Notes: generated by a model not told the origin, from the sequence alone. Shown: positions 47,341-58,820, counted from the stretch's first letter. The stretch: 64,000 nt of DNA from Polytrichum commune (GCA_950295325.1 OX485806.1:4962001-5026000), one strand, 5' to 3'. Translations and numbers: made by a program.

Positions 47341-48208
47341 GGTTCTCCGTCCTAACTTAGAACTTATGTACTATCAAATTATGTGAACGTTGAACTGACT
47401 TATCTTTTTGTTTATCGTCTTCTTTGAACCCGTCTTCAATTCGGACTCTGATATACGATCGTCTACATCTTCTTTGTTCTTTGCACCTTCATCATCCTCC
47501 ATCGCATCAAAATCTAGTGTCTTCATAGTTTCTTCTACCGTACTCAACAAGTTTCTTTTCCCTTCTTTTTTTGCATCATCTTTCCCACACTGAGTCTGAA
47601 CCTCTTTTTCTCGGAAGTGAAATACAAAGCTTTCCTACGTCTTCTCTTCGGCCTCACATGTGTTCTCTCTACATCGTCTACCATCGTTGGTGTCTATGAT
47701 ATGTTTTCTATCAGGTACTATCATTTATTCTTCCAATGTATCTATCTTACAAAATCCGGCGTATATTACGATCACATGTTGTAATTGGCGTTCAATGAAC
47801 GAGATATTTCAACGCGTTTGTCATTATGTGTTTATTCTTGTTATATCCGCCAAAATTTTCTGACACCTACTTTGTTCTATTCATAATGATCAATAATTTA
47901 TTTTTCCAACCAATTTTAATTCTTTCTACATCTGCGTCAGTCCACACATATATATTTTTGTTTTCTACCAATACTTTTAGTATTTGACGCCATTTTGTGT
48001 ATATATCTTGCTCGTAAATAGTCTCTGACTATTATTGTATTATGTCCACTTCCGTATTATTAGATGCTATGTATCGCACGCTTTCATCTCCATCCATTAT
48101 TGTATCACACGTTTTCATTTCCATTCATTTCCTCACACAACTCTATACAAAACCAACATTCACCCCATATTTTTGTGATGTGTTGTTCATATGTTCTTTT
48201 GATTTTCT
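47341..48208. other. AT-rich upstream region of copy A
   Basis: No gene supported. From 47830 on it is the outer part of the inverted-repeat arm and reappears reversed at 63622-64000. It probably contains the promoter of copy A. I could not single out a convincing TATA box. Confidence 0.5.
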
Positions 48209-50343
48209 ATGGCTACCATTAGAGCTCATGGATCTTTTGTTCCCTTCATTTTGCCACTCCAAGATGATGGTCATGTGAGTGTTTCAGAGGATTACTTAGT
48301 TTGAGATTCAACCTCCAGATAGGAACCATGTATTTAGAGCATGAGATGTACTCTGCAGATGGAGAGGTGTATGAAACGATTTTGGTTCCAAAAAATAGAA
48401 CTGATATTGGTTTTATGTGGATCTTAGGACTTGGTTCATTTAGGGTGATAGGACTTTCTGAGTCTCAGATGCAAGCTTCAACTGTCATTTTGACAAACGA
48501 ATCCGGTACATCCACAGTTCAAATTCCCTCTATCACACCTGTTAAGGTGGAACCCCTTAATGATAGTGTATTTGTGCTATCAGATTCAGAAGATGACATT
48601 TGTGCATCTGTTGATCTTTCAAACACATCGTCATTTCTATTTAGAAGTGTTCATTCTACTCCTTCCCAACTTCCTATACATGTAGCCAAATCCCCTTGCG
48701 GTCTTATGTACAAGAAGGTGGTTCCCCAAATTTCACCTTCTCAACGTCTTCCACTACACCCTTCACCTTCATCTACAGGGTTGATTATGGTTGATGCCTT
48801 GAAGCTGACAAAGTCAAGAAAAAGATCAAAGTCCGATCTTGCATCCATTGATTTTGACAGTATAGATGTTCGTGAAGTCAAGTACTTACCATCTTCTTTT
48901 AATGGTGATGTTTTGTTTCTCTTGCATCCTGTGGCACTCAAAGCTCCAAGTACGTATGGTCGCTCAATGGACGGCATGGACAAAATGTGCGACGGTCATC
49001 CTTGGTGCACCACCAAAACCACGAATATCCAAAATGACTTTGGACTGTCCTTCCGGCGCTCTACTTGTGCTGGTCATCTCCAATGTCATAATGACTACTG
49101 TGATTACATGAATCGCAATGGGGGCCTCCGGAACAACACGGAATGGGCCGGTTCAACTCCTATCCCATTTGCTGTGGGTGTTGTTCCCCCTACTAAGTCC
49201 ACTGTCGAGTGTAAGGTATGTCGTTCCACACCTATGTGCATTGCTTTGTATAATGCTCGAATAATATACATCCACTCCACATCCGTTGGAATGTCCAGGG
49301 CTTGCATTCATCTTGGTGTACATGATCACCCTGTGGCCAATGGCACATGCCGTGAATCATTGGACATGGCATACCAATGCGTTGCAAATGAAGTATTGAA
49401 AACACCCACAGCAAAAAATTCAGCCATAGTTATGGCGGCGAGCAAACAATTCTTGGCCGATTACCTTCTCAAATCTCCCGCAAATGTCGAAGGCCATCAC
49501 TTGGTTGGTTCATCCCTAGAGATCGTCATGGATAAATTCAGCACTCTTGCCTCTCCAAATTGTCGTAACTTTGTATCTGGATCAAAGCGTTTTTTGCGTA
49601 GTGAAATGGGAACTATGGATAGTATTATGGCGCTCAAAGACCACTCTGCTTTCAAATTCGTCCATGGTAGTCGGTTCCCAGGGCAGTCAAAGGACAAAGT
49701 GTTTGTTTTTAAGATATCTGTAGACCTTCCAGGTAGTGGTGTGGAGCTTGTGAAGAGGATGCAAATCGGTGGGGATATGGAGAATTCATGGATTATGTTT
49801 GACCATGTCAAACGTTTGAAGGACTGGACGACCATAGCTTGCCATGTGTACGACAGTCGATACTGTAAAGTGTTGATTATTGCGTGTTGTGACATGCAAT
49901 CTGAAGATGGTGCAGCACAAATTCTTTTTTGGGAAAATTTGAATGCTGTCATGGCAGAAAATGGTGTACCATACGTAAACTTCAAAGGGTTTATGGCTGA
50001 TAGTGCTCAAGCTAATTGGAATGCGGTGAGGACGATTTACGGGGATGGTGATCCAAGTCTACCCATGGTTGCACGTGAGCGTACATGTCTTTTCCATTGG
50101 TCCGCAAGCTTGGATAAGGTGACCCAAAAGTATATCAAACCATCCTTGCAATTTCAACACAAACAAATATGCAAGGATTACAAAGACGCGAAAACAATGG
50201 ACGACGCTGAGACCAAGTACCATGTGATTCGTTCTTGGTGGTTGTCATCTGGAGCTGCCTCCGAGGAAGGCATCCTTGGCCTTTCAGAGTGGTTGGGATT
50301 TTGGCACTTTCGTTACAGACAATGGGGTGGCCATATGCTACTT

Positions 50344-50674
50344 GTAAGTACATATCAAACTTCATTATTCAATGTAATATATCTTATGTTTTTCTTATCT
50401 TTGTCTTTCTGTATTGTTCATAGGATATGACAATAGAAGAGCGTACGGGAATGCCAACATGCAACCTTGCAGAGACTGTACACAACAAACAACAAATAGT
50501 TTGGGTCGTTCGACCCAAACCTTGTATGCAGTTTGGGTCGAACGACCCAAATGTGGCAGGCAGTTTGGGTCGTTCGACCCAAACGTGGCAGCCATTTTGG
50601 GTCGAACGACCCAAACCTAGATATATAATCTACCTTATGTTTGTCTTATCCTTGTATTTGTGTGTTGTTCATAG
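50344..50674 (+). other. Intron of copy A with a duplicated acceptor and palindrome array
   Basis: Donor GTAAGT at 50344. Two acceptors occur in near-identical contexts: TTCATAG ending at 50423 and TTCATAG ending at 50674. Roughly 115 bases around each (about 50373-50488 and 50622-50739) are duplicates covering the intron end and the first 22 or so codons of exon 2. The array at 50500-50615 sits between. The second acceptor gives the long protein; the first opens an 86-codon alternative end that stops at 50679-50681. Confidence 0.7.
50500..50615. repeat. Palindrome array, 4 units (copy A)
   Basis: TTTGGGTCG and CGACCCAAA separated by TT or AA, four units starting near 50500, 50532, 50563 and 50596, with centres TT, AA, TT, AA. 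About 12 bases lie between units. Seven units occupy the same place in copy C. Confidence 0.95.
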
Positions 50675-52042
50675 GATATGACAATAGAAGAGCGTGCGGA
50701 AATGCCAACATGCAACCTTGCAGAGACTGTACACAACAAATGGCTCCAACAGTCCGGCAACAAGATGACTTGTTTATATGAAGCTACAGTGGACGACATG
50801 ATCCGTGCCTTCATGCAAATTGCAAATTACCGGACATGGTTGAAAGGGGGGTCTGATGGTAAAGGTCATGATTCGGCATCCTTGAAACTCAAAGCGGCTG
50901 CCAGGTGTGGAGATCCAAAAATGTTGGCCGATGCTATGAAGTCTTATCCAGGGGCAGAAGACGTCAACACTAGAGATTGTGCATTGGAAGGGTCAGAGCT
51001 CTTTGGTTCCACCAAACGCAAACTCAACCTACCACCGGGTGCTGATTGTGACTCTCATCGACCCGACAAAGTGAACTATTCCATTCCTCGTCCCAGCACC
51101 CGAGCAACTCGTCAACGCATAGAGGAATCGTTGAGTTCTACAATTCATGGTGTGGCTCATACTACATCCGTGTTAGAGACAGATTGTCTTGCTTCCAACT
51201 GGCACATTGCAAGATTACCACCCAACTCAGCCAAACGATGTTGGGCACTGCAGGCCATCACAGGGACTATGTGCAATGCCAAAGTCGGGACTGGGAAACA
51301 TGGCACACCTGCTCCAACATACAAAGGGCTCAGGAAGGAATTTCGCTCTCCCAACAATGTGGAGTATGAATTTTGGTTTTGCCATGACGACATCAAACGT
51401 TGTGTGAGTGGCAGTAAGAAGAAATATGTGTTGGACTGGCCTATAGTACCCAACACATGGCCGGTGAAGATAGGTACCAATCTATCGCGAGAGGAGGTTT
51501 TGGCACTTGAAGATGCTGGATTTCAACTACAGCAGAGGGAGGCATTGTCCCCTCGTCGTAGGCTTTCAACAATCGCAACTCTCCCCATCCCTCGCTCGCA
51601 TTTTTCTATGCCACCAAACCCGGACGCCCACCCTACATTCAGGTTTGGAAAGACAGTGCGTCGTAATCCAACAGCACCGCTAGCGGATCACAAAAACAAA
51701 TGGGAGAGCGCCGGGCTCATGGAGGGTTACTATGTGGTTGGGGTCAGTGCCATTCCATATCCGGGCTTTGGAGTGATAATCAACATTGTCTCCAGGCAGG
51801 ATATCACCTACCATGTCACAATTGGCGACATCCCTCATTGCACATGCCCGGATTTCACGAAAATGTCCTCTCATGCATTGGGAAAGAAAGGAAAATGGGT
51901 GTATTGTAAACATCTTTATTATGTGTTTAGATTTTTGTGCAAGGTGGATTACGAAAGTGACAAGTTCATTCATGCACCTACATATCCCTATAACGAGGTC
52001 ATGCGACTACTTGAACTTGTTGGTATTGTAGAGTGTGAGTAA

Positions 52043-52938
52043 TATTGCAAATGGTCTATTAAGTACCATATATTTGAGTGTCAAAATATGACATGTTTTT
52101 GTTTGGATTTTTATAATAAAAATCAGCAATGGGCTGGAAGTATTTCAAACGATTCAGTAACTTCATTTCTATTTAGACTACTACCCAACCGTGTGCGGTT
52201 TGATTGATTGACATGGATAAATAATAACAAGTTTCTAAAAATAAAAAATAATTGAGAAGATTCTACGCACATCCGCGTAGTAACGTCTTCTTGGTATCCG
52301 CCTATAAATTATTCCTGCTTTATCACTAGCTCAATTTGGGATAGCACCAGTCAATGTAACCAACCGGATTCGAACCCGGGTTGATACAGACCTAATACCG
52401 GACGACACAGCTATGTGAGCGTAGAGCGGAGATGTGGAGAGCGGAGAGCGGAAAGGAATTAAATTTAGTAAACTTCTCATACCAAATTTAGAAGTATTTT
52501 TTTTTAAAGTATCAAATATTCTCAGTATATTTTGGATTCTCTTAAAAATGGAATAAAATTGTGACCTATTTCCGTGGAATATTTAGGTCAAAAAATAAAT
52601 CAAAAGGCCCTGAATTTGAAAGGGTCTCATTACATTTGGAAATCAGGAAGAGATAAAATTAAGATAAAACAGAAAAGTATATGATAAAACCAATGATGAA
52701 CCAAGAAAGAACGAATGAGAATAATTATATGGAGGTTGGTATAATTGAAGAATGAGTCAATCAAAATACAAAGGACGATCAACTTGCTTCGTTTTTATTC
52801 CATCAATTTTGTCTTTGTCCTATGTGTGAGTCAGCTCTAGAATTTGGACTCCAACAATTATTGTTTGTGATATTATCTTCAGCTGTATATAAATGAGGAC
52901 ATAAGTTATATTCGCATCCAATACGGATGTAGAGACAT
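52043..52938. other. Downstream of copy A and spacer to the small gene
   Basis: Up to 52399 this is the inner part of the inverted-repeat arm, including a reversed B-box-like motif (GGATTCGAACC near 52364). From 52400 it is single-copy AT-rich DNA with a short GAGCGGAGA-type simple repeat at 52413-52456. A TATA box near 52886 belongs to the next gene. No other gene seen. Confidence 0.6.
52886..52893 (+). promoter_or_regulatory. TATA box of the small gene
   Basis: TATATAAA, about 50 bases before the ATG at 52939, leaving room for a short leader of some 20 bases. Confidence 0.55.
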
Positions 52939-53481
52939 ATGCACACAATGGGAGAGGAGAGAGACATGTTTGCTGGCCTAGGATGGAAGAAAGATATTAG
53001 AAGTCTAGGAGATCCCCATGTTCCCTTTAATACATCGTCGAAACATGACATAGGTGCTGGAAATCAACATAGTGATGACTACGAGCTCACTCCATTTTCG
53101 CAGTCCACACAAGCATGGAGGTGGAGGATGCAGGAGGAGCAGAAACGATATGCAAAAAAAGATAAAAGGCGAGGTGATGTGCAGGAGAAGGAGGAAACAA
53201 GGTGCATGAATAGTGAGGCAAATGATGCGGCTAATTTGAATGAAGACAAGGCAATTGACACGGAGCAGGAAGTCAAGATGGTAGGCGAATCTTCGAGGTC
53301 TTTGTCGTTTCGCGATAGAATGAGAGGATTATCACCGCATCGTCGTCCATTAAAGGATCGAATGAGGGATAAAACGGTTTCGTACGTTGATTTGCTTCGA
53401 CCGGGTCCACCTCCATCAAGAAGGGACGATGAAAAGAAATCCGAAGCATGTAGGAGGATGGAAACACGGAAGTATAGTTGA
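52939..53481 (+). CDS. Small charged protein of unknown function (180 aa)
   Basis: Single-exon frame from ATG 52939 to TGA 53479-53481. I do not recognise it. The protein is very hydrophilic: a stretch rich in lysine, arginine and glutamate around residues 60-95, then serine/arginine-rich segments with two related pieces (FRDRMRGLSPH and LKDRMRDKTVSYVDLL). No signal peptide, membrane segment or cysteine motif. Support as a gene: a TATA box at a fitting distance and AATAAA signals at 53520 and 53539 soon after the stop. It lies between copies A and B, outside the inverted-repeat arms. It could be a real nuclear or RNA-binding-type protein, or a chance frame. Confidence 0.5.
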   Translation: MHTMGEERDMFAGLGWKKDIRSLGDPHVPFNTSSKHDIGAGNQHSDDYELTPFSQSTQAWRWRMQEEQKRYAKKDKRRGDVQEKEETRCMNSEANDAANLNEDKAIDTEQEVKMVGESSRSLSFRDRMRGLSPHRRPLKDRMRDKTVSYVDLLRPGPPPSRRDDEKKSEACRRMETRKYS

Positions 53482-53519
53482 TAGACATAGTAGGCATGCT
53501 TGATACAAATCCGTATTGT

Positions 53520-53544
53520 AATAAAAGATCTTGAAGGGAATAAA
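53520..53544 (+). terminator. Polyadenylation signals after the small gene
   Basis: Two AATAAA hexamers (53520-53525 and 53539-53544), 40-60 bases after the stop codon. Confidence 0.45.
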
Positions 53545-53652
53545 AACAATGCATGGGATTTTATTTATTATAGCAAACAATTATGAGTTCACATGATGTT
53601 CACAATTGGCACATCTAGTAGGACACAATGTATTGGTAGGCTGAGATGAATT

Positions 53653-56600
53653 CTAGGAAGTAGAATGTGTCAAAAGACCCCCTTCGAGGATGAGTTTGAC
53701 TTCATTGAAGCTAAAGGTCGGGGTGTGAATGAACAAATTCACTTCAGGATCCAAATTAGAAACCTTGATGAAGATGTAATAGAGATGCTTACAATTCAGA
53801 TAAGGATTTCGTTTGCGGCCGAACTTGGAAATCATATCCAAGAAGAATGCGCAATTGCACTCTGGAAGAGAACTGACTGTCACTTGGTAGATGGGGGGGG
53901 TTGCGGTTCTGCCTTGGACTGCAAAGTGATAATGCAACCAAATCCCGGTTGAGGGATCATTGTTAACTTCAGAACAGTACCATGCATAGCTTCAGCAGAG
54001 GCAACCATCTGCCTCTGCTTTGCCGAAGGTGCGCTGGTGGATCGTCGAACAACCTTGGACAATCTTGTCGGAGGGATGAAGTCTGGGTTGTCTGGAATAC
54101 GGATTCCAGACATATCCAGTGGGGGAGCAGAATTGGTGAAGAGTCGAGTTGGTGTGATGTGTTCCTTTGGTGGGAATTGAAAACCTGCGTTTTCAAGCGC
54201 GAAGATCTCCGAACGGGTGAGGTTGGTCCCAATCTTGACAGGCCAATTTGGGGGAATAGGAGGTTTCTGATCATCAGCAGAGAACGGTATGACCCATTTC
54301 CGACGAGGGCCCTTTACACAACGCTCGATGTCATCTGGGCAAAAGATGAATTCCATTCGCTTCTCCGCTTGGAGTGTGTAATGATGCCACATACCGGTGT
54401 AGGTCGGTGCAGGGACGCTCTTATTATTGGTGATGATTCTTGCGGTGCACTTCTTCTTCGTGCCAGCATAATTAGCCCAACAAGACTTTCCTGAGGTATG
54501 GGGTATGCGGGCAATATGCCAAAGAGAGACATCTACTTTAGTTTCTTGTACGGCAGTGACACGCTGAAAACCAATTCCTGCTGGAAAAGGCACTTGAACC
54601 TCTTGAACACACGGGGAAGACTCCTCAATGATAGTAGGTAGTGATACAGGTTGAGATCGAGTGATGCGCTTCGCGGGGGGAGGGCGAGAGAAGTTGACGG
54701 TATCGGGGCGGTGGGTCTCGCCATCATCGCCAATTGGAGTGTCGGGTCTTCGCTTCTGCGATCCAAACACCTCGGCGCCTTCAAGGTGTGGATCGCGAGT
54801 GCAAAATTCTTCCCCACCAGGCATGTCAAGCAACACCTTCTGCAACACTGTGGGGTCGCCAGTACGCTGAGCTTGACGTTGAGCTCCCCTAAGCTTGAGT
54901 TCTTCTTTGCTTGGACCATCACCGCCAACTCCACCTTTAAGGAATTGGAAGTATGCAACAACTTGTAAGAAGGCGTGAATGTAGTCGTCCACGGTAGCAA
55001 CGTAGAGGTCTCCACCCTTGTTGCCGGAGGCTTGAAGCCAATTGTTGTGGACGGACTCCGCAAGATTGCACGACGGCATCTCGGCCAACTGGTCTGGGGT
55101 CAATACCTTTTCCTGATTGAAAAAATGGAGTATTAGAGCGAGCACGGAAAGATGAAAATAATGAAAGGAAAAAACAAGAAGGAAAGATAAGGGAGATGTA
55201 CCAGTTCCATGAAACCACCCCATTGAAGGTAGCGGAAGTGCCAAAAAGCAAGCCATAGCTGGAGGTGCTTGAGACCGTCTTCATTTGTACAATTCGACGA
55301 AGACCACCAAGCCTTGATAGCTAGGTACCTAGTCTCGGCCTCTTCCATAGACGACGCATTCCGATATTGAAGGCAAAGGTGTCTATGTTGGTCTTGTAAC
55401 TCATGTTTAATATACGATTTTGTATGTTTCTCGAGCGATTGTTTCTAATGAAAATAACAGGTGCGCTCACGGCCCTCCAATGGAACTTTAGGATCTCCTG
55501 AACCATACACAATTCGCACAGCGTTCCAATTGGCTTGGGCACTGTCTGCCATGAAGCCAATGAAGTTTGGATGTGGGACACCGTGCCGGGCCATGACTTG
55601 GTTGAGGTTCTGCCAGAAAAGAACTTGAGCATCCTTGTCCTCGGATTGGAAGTCGCAGCAAGCGATGGTCATGATGCGCTGGTAGGTACCGTCGTATACG
55701 TGGCAGGCCATGGTGGTCCACTTGGCGACGCGTTTGACATGGTCAGACATCATCCAAGCATGCTCGAGATCCCCACCAGGTTGCATACGCCTAACCAAGT
55801 CGACCCCACTACCAGGGCCGACCTCAGACATCTTGAAGACGAAAACTTTGTCCTTCTCGTCACCCTGGCCCGGGAATTGATTACGCTGGACATAGGCCCA
55901 GTTGCTGACACCTCGAAGTTTGGCGATTCCATCCATAACCCCTAACCTACGTAAGTATTTGAAATTGGTAACCTTGTTACGGAGGTGGGGGGAATTCAAC
56001 TCCTTGCAACGATCAAAAACTGGTTCAAGTTCTTCCAACGAGAGAAGGTGATGAGGATCACTATCATTGCGGAGGAAGAACTCACCCACAAGGTCCTTGC
56101 TGGCTTCGAGGACTATTTTGCTATGAGTGGCTTGGGGCGTCCGCTCGACGTGCTCCTCGATGAGGGCGTCGATGCGCTGTTGGCTATCTCTGCAATTGCC
56201 AACCTTGACGGGATGATGATGGTTGCCCAGATGAATACAAGCACGCTGAGTGGTGCCTTTGCCGTGGACGTAGAAGATTTTGGCATGACATGGTGCAATG
56301 CATTTGGGAGGCTCCTTACATATCCGGCATATGAGAGTGGATCCCAAAGGCAAGGGTCCACCAATGGGGAAGGGCTCCTTGGTGAATCCGTCGAAATCAG
56401 TATCATTGACCGAGGAAGTCCGATGAGCACGTTGTAGGTAATCGCAAAGAGGATTTTGGCATTGGAGGTGGCCAACACAACTGGAGGAGCGAAAAACAAG
56501 GCCCATGTCATTGGTGATATTGGTGGTCTGGGTCTTAGTCCAAACATGGCCGTCATAGCGTTTGTCCATGCCGTCCATGGATTGTGCCTTCTTATGAGAG

Positions 56601-57314
56601 GAAGAGACACCGAGTGGGGGCAGGACAAACATAATATCACCATCAAAGCGAGGGGGGAGGAAATTGACCTCCTCAATTTGTAAGGTGTCATAATCCAGCT
56701 TCTTGAGGATGTTCTTCCTACCGGGCATGGAAGCTAGGGAATGTAGACATTGAAGCATGGAATTCGGGGGTTTGCCTGGAAAGGGAGGAAGAGGAGACGG
56801 AGGAGGCGGGGTAACAAAGGTGGAACGGACGGAGGATGGGGATGGCTTGTGAATGGGAGTGGAAACGGGGGGATCATCACCGTCGGAGGAATCGGAAAGA
56901 TGTATGACAATCTGCGTACCGGGGCTCAGTCTTAACATTGACCAAGGGAGGAGTATAGAAAGTGGACGCAGAGGAATGGGGAGGGGTACGGATATTTGCG
57001 GATACATTCGTGGAAGGACATGGGAGTCCGTACACCCTGTATTTACCAGCGCAGAGTTCCCACATTGACGAGCCGCTGTCGGCAACCCTAGGATTCTCAC
57101 GCATGGTCAATGACAAAAGAGAAGTAGCAGTATCATAAATCTCGCGTTCGACCCAGATTGTACCATCTTGCAATGAGAATTTGATACTAAGGTGAAGTGA
57201 AGAGACAGATGCAAAACCATTTGCATCTATAGGGAAAAGAATAGGGATTCCGAGGCCATTGGCACGGAGCTCAACCATTTCTGACACAGAGGGCACAGTG
57301 GATGAGGAAGCCAT
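53653..57314 (-). pseudogene. Copy B: diverged transposase-like SWIM gene with three lesions
   Basis: Exon 1 57314-55202, intron 55201-55113 (GTACAT...TTCAATCAG), exon 2 55112-53653; same exon layout and phase as copies A and C. The protein is clearly related but much diverged, with the same landmarks: VKTEP then an acidic LSDSSDGDD stretch, MDGMDKRYDGH, the Cys/His region ending RACIHLGNHHHPV, VYDGTY, FMADSAQANWNAVR, NLAESVHNNWLQ, and SWIM CNC...CKH. Lesions: a frameshift near 56919-56924 at a CCCC run, an in-frame TAG at 55445-55447 where copies A and C have tryptophan, and a frameshift at a run of eight G (53893-53900) just before the SWIM finger. Conserved motifs on both sides of each lesion show it decayed late. 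Confidence 0.88.
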
Positions 57315-57360
57315 GGAGAAAGAGAAAGAGCACAGTAAAAGACGTCCACTAAGGGAACTT

Positions 57361-57386
57361 AAACCCTAGGCATCGCAAAACCCTAA
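57361..57386. promoter_or_regulatory. Two telo-box motifs upstream of copy B
   Basis: AAACCCTAGG at 57361 and AAAACCCTAAAT around 57378, 50-70 bases upstream of the copy B start. AAACCCTA motifs are common near transcription starts of plant genes. Motif match only. Confidence 0.45.
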
Positions 57387-57513
57387 ATATCATCTACCCA
57401 CAGTATAAAAACAAGAGAAGGTGAATGAATGGTCCTTTTTGGTGTGGAGTAGAGCAATGCATAGAGAGTAGAGAGCAAGAGTAAGGGAATTACTGGGGGA
57501 CCGGGACGTACAC

Positions 57514-57912
57514 ATGAAGGAACCAAGTGACAATACAGTTCCCACAATCGATGTAGCCACAAAGCGGAAGAGGAGAAAGGGAGGCACGAGTTTCAGCACT
57601 TCGAAACAAAGGAAACGGAGAGAACTTAAGAAAAAAGATCTAACGAGCATAGAGGGAAGAGGGACTCCTTCAGATTTAAGCAAGCAGTGTCATGTGGATG
57701 AGATAGGATCTACGAATCTGCATATGAATTTGAAACCAATCGAGGAAGAAGGGGACGACAGTGGTTCACGCGCACCATCAATGGCAGAGAGCGAGCATCG
57801 CACCAATTCTAATCAGAGCAACTCAAGGGAAGAGACAAGAGAAGACTCAATCAGCACAGTAAGCTTGTATTGGATGTCACATATGACAATTGAAGTAAAA
57901 CTGAGATATTGA
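57514..57912 (+). CDS. Possible small charged protein (132 aa)
   Basis: Frame divergent from copy B, with TATAAAA at 57404-57410 about 105 bases upstream. I do not recognise it. Basic N-terminal third (KRKRRKGG and KQRKRRELKKKD, possible nuclear localisation signals), acidic and serine-rich middle (EEEGDDSGS), then a serine/asparagine-rich tail. Composition resembles the 180-residue protein at 52939 but I see no alignment. Could be a fragment of a larger gene, since the last ten residues look like read-through. Confidence 0.3.
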   Translation: MKEPSDNTVPTIDVATKRKRRKGGTSFSTSKQRKRRELKKKDLTSIEGRGTPSDLSKQCHVDEIGSTNLHMNLKPIEEEGDDSGSRAPSMAESEHRTNSNQSNSREETREDSISTVSLYWMSHMTIEVKLRY

Positions 57913-58112
57913 TTTGTGTCACGTCGTATAGGGTGGGCAGATTTTGTTATTATTTGGGCCATATTAGAAAAATATGAAATTAGGGCGGGCTCGAGTTTCT
58001 GATTGGGCGGGGGGAATGAAGATTCGAAATGACGGTCAGATGGGAAGACCTGAAGGGGCGGCCTCTCGGTACACTTTAGGGTGTTGGGTCCAGTTTCTGG
58101 CTCAATAGTATT

Positions 58113-58465
58113 TGGCACCATATTCGAAGTTTCTGAAATCAGGTGTAGACTTGCAATCTGGTGGGAATAGGAATCATAATTAAAATTTCTGAAATCAGGT
58201 GTAGACTAGGAATCAAGTGGGAAGAGTTCGGTACCATATTCGAACTTTCGGAGAACAGGTGTAGACTCGGAATCTGGTGTGGAGTGTTGGGGACCATATT
58301 CGAAGTTTCTGAAAACAGGTGTAGACTCGGATTCTGGTGGGAAGTGTTCGGGAGCATATTTGAAGTTTCTGGAATCAGGTGTAGACAAGGAATCTGGTGG
58401 GAAGCAAAACCCAAAACCATATTTGAAGTTTCTGAAATCAGGTGTAGACTCGGAATCAGGCGGTA
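58113..58465. repeat. 60-bp tandem repeat, about 6 units
   Basis: Units carry CATATT(C/T)GAAGTTTCTG, then AATCAGGTGTAGACTCGG; starts spaced 56, 60, 60, 60 and 63 bases. Since 60 is a multiple of three, several frames stay open on both strands with a 20-residue period, which explains open frames here without a gene. Confidence 0.9.
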
Positions 58466-58516
58466 TTTCAGATTTCAGGTGTAGATTTGGGTTTGATATT
58501 AATGTGAAATGGGGCA

Positions 58517-58790
58517 CCCTCTCGGAACCAAGAGGGTGGGCTAGATGGCCATTATGTGAGATTTCAGATTTCAGGTTTAGATTTGGGTTTGATATATATC
58601 TGAAATGGGCACCCTCTCGGAACCAAGAGGGTGGGCTAGGTGGCCATTTTTCACAAATCTGAAATCAGCTGTGGGCTCGAGTTCTGAATTGAAAGTGTTT
58701 TGAACATATTTGATTTCAGATTTCAGGTTTAGCTTTGGGTTTGATATATATCTGAAATGGGGCACCCTCTCGGTTCCGAGAGGGTAGGCT
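58517..58790. repeat. Three copies of a repeat with a CCCTCTCGG hairpin
   Basis: Copies near 58517, 58612 and 58765, each preceded by TTGGGTTTGATAT...TGAAATGGG. The third is perfect, CCCTCTCGG TT CCGAGAGGG: 9-base arms around TT, the same geometry as the palindromes in copies A and C. The first two have AACCA-type centres and shorter arms. Confidence 0.8.
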
Positions 58791-58820
58791 AGGTGGCCAA
58801 ATAGTGAGGGAAGCTATCTT

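Larger units (their letters stand above)
48209..52042 (+). pseudogene. Copy A: transposase-like SWIM gene with an early frameshift
   Basis: Two exons, 48209-50343 and 50675-52042, joined in phase 0 (donor CTT/GTAAGT, acceptor TTCATAG/GAT). The ATG at 48209 is the same as in copy C, but one T is missing at about 48292, so the frame meets TGA at 48302-48304 after 31 codons. After that the frame is open to the intron, and the next in-frame ATG (48328) could give a protein lacking about the first 40 residues. The rest matches copy C almost residue for residue: Cys/His region, DDE-like core and SWIM finger CTC...CKH. It may be a young pseudogene or an N-terminally shortened gene; RNA would decide. 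Confidence 0.75.
47830..52399 (+). repeat. Left arm of a large inverted repeat
   Basis: Nearly identical, in reverse, to 59354-64000. The inner end is sharp: CCTAATACCGG at 52399 against its counterpart at 59354. The outer end cannot be fixed because the partner runs out of the window at the base matching 47830. Coding and non-coding parts are equally similar, pointing to a recent duplication. Differences noticed: one-base deletion in copy A, four against seven palindrome units, scattered substitutions. Confidence 0.93.

Noticed and set aside
48042-48278. 78-codon hydrophobic frame upstream of copy A (mirrored at 63552-63788)
   Set aside because: It overlaps the start of the transposase-like gene in another frame, and its hydrophobic composition follows from the T-rich upstream DNA.
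49497-49985. 162-codon frame on the minus strand (and its mirror at 61844-62332)
   Set aside because: Antisense shadow of exon 1 of copies A and C.
58139-58517. Overlapping 90-107-codon frames with a 20-residue repeat
   Set aside because: They follow from the 60-bp tandem repeat, which leaves frames open on both strands; no start context or homologue.
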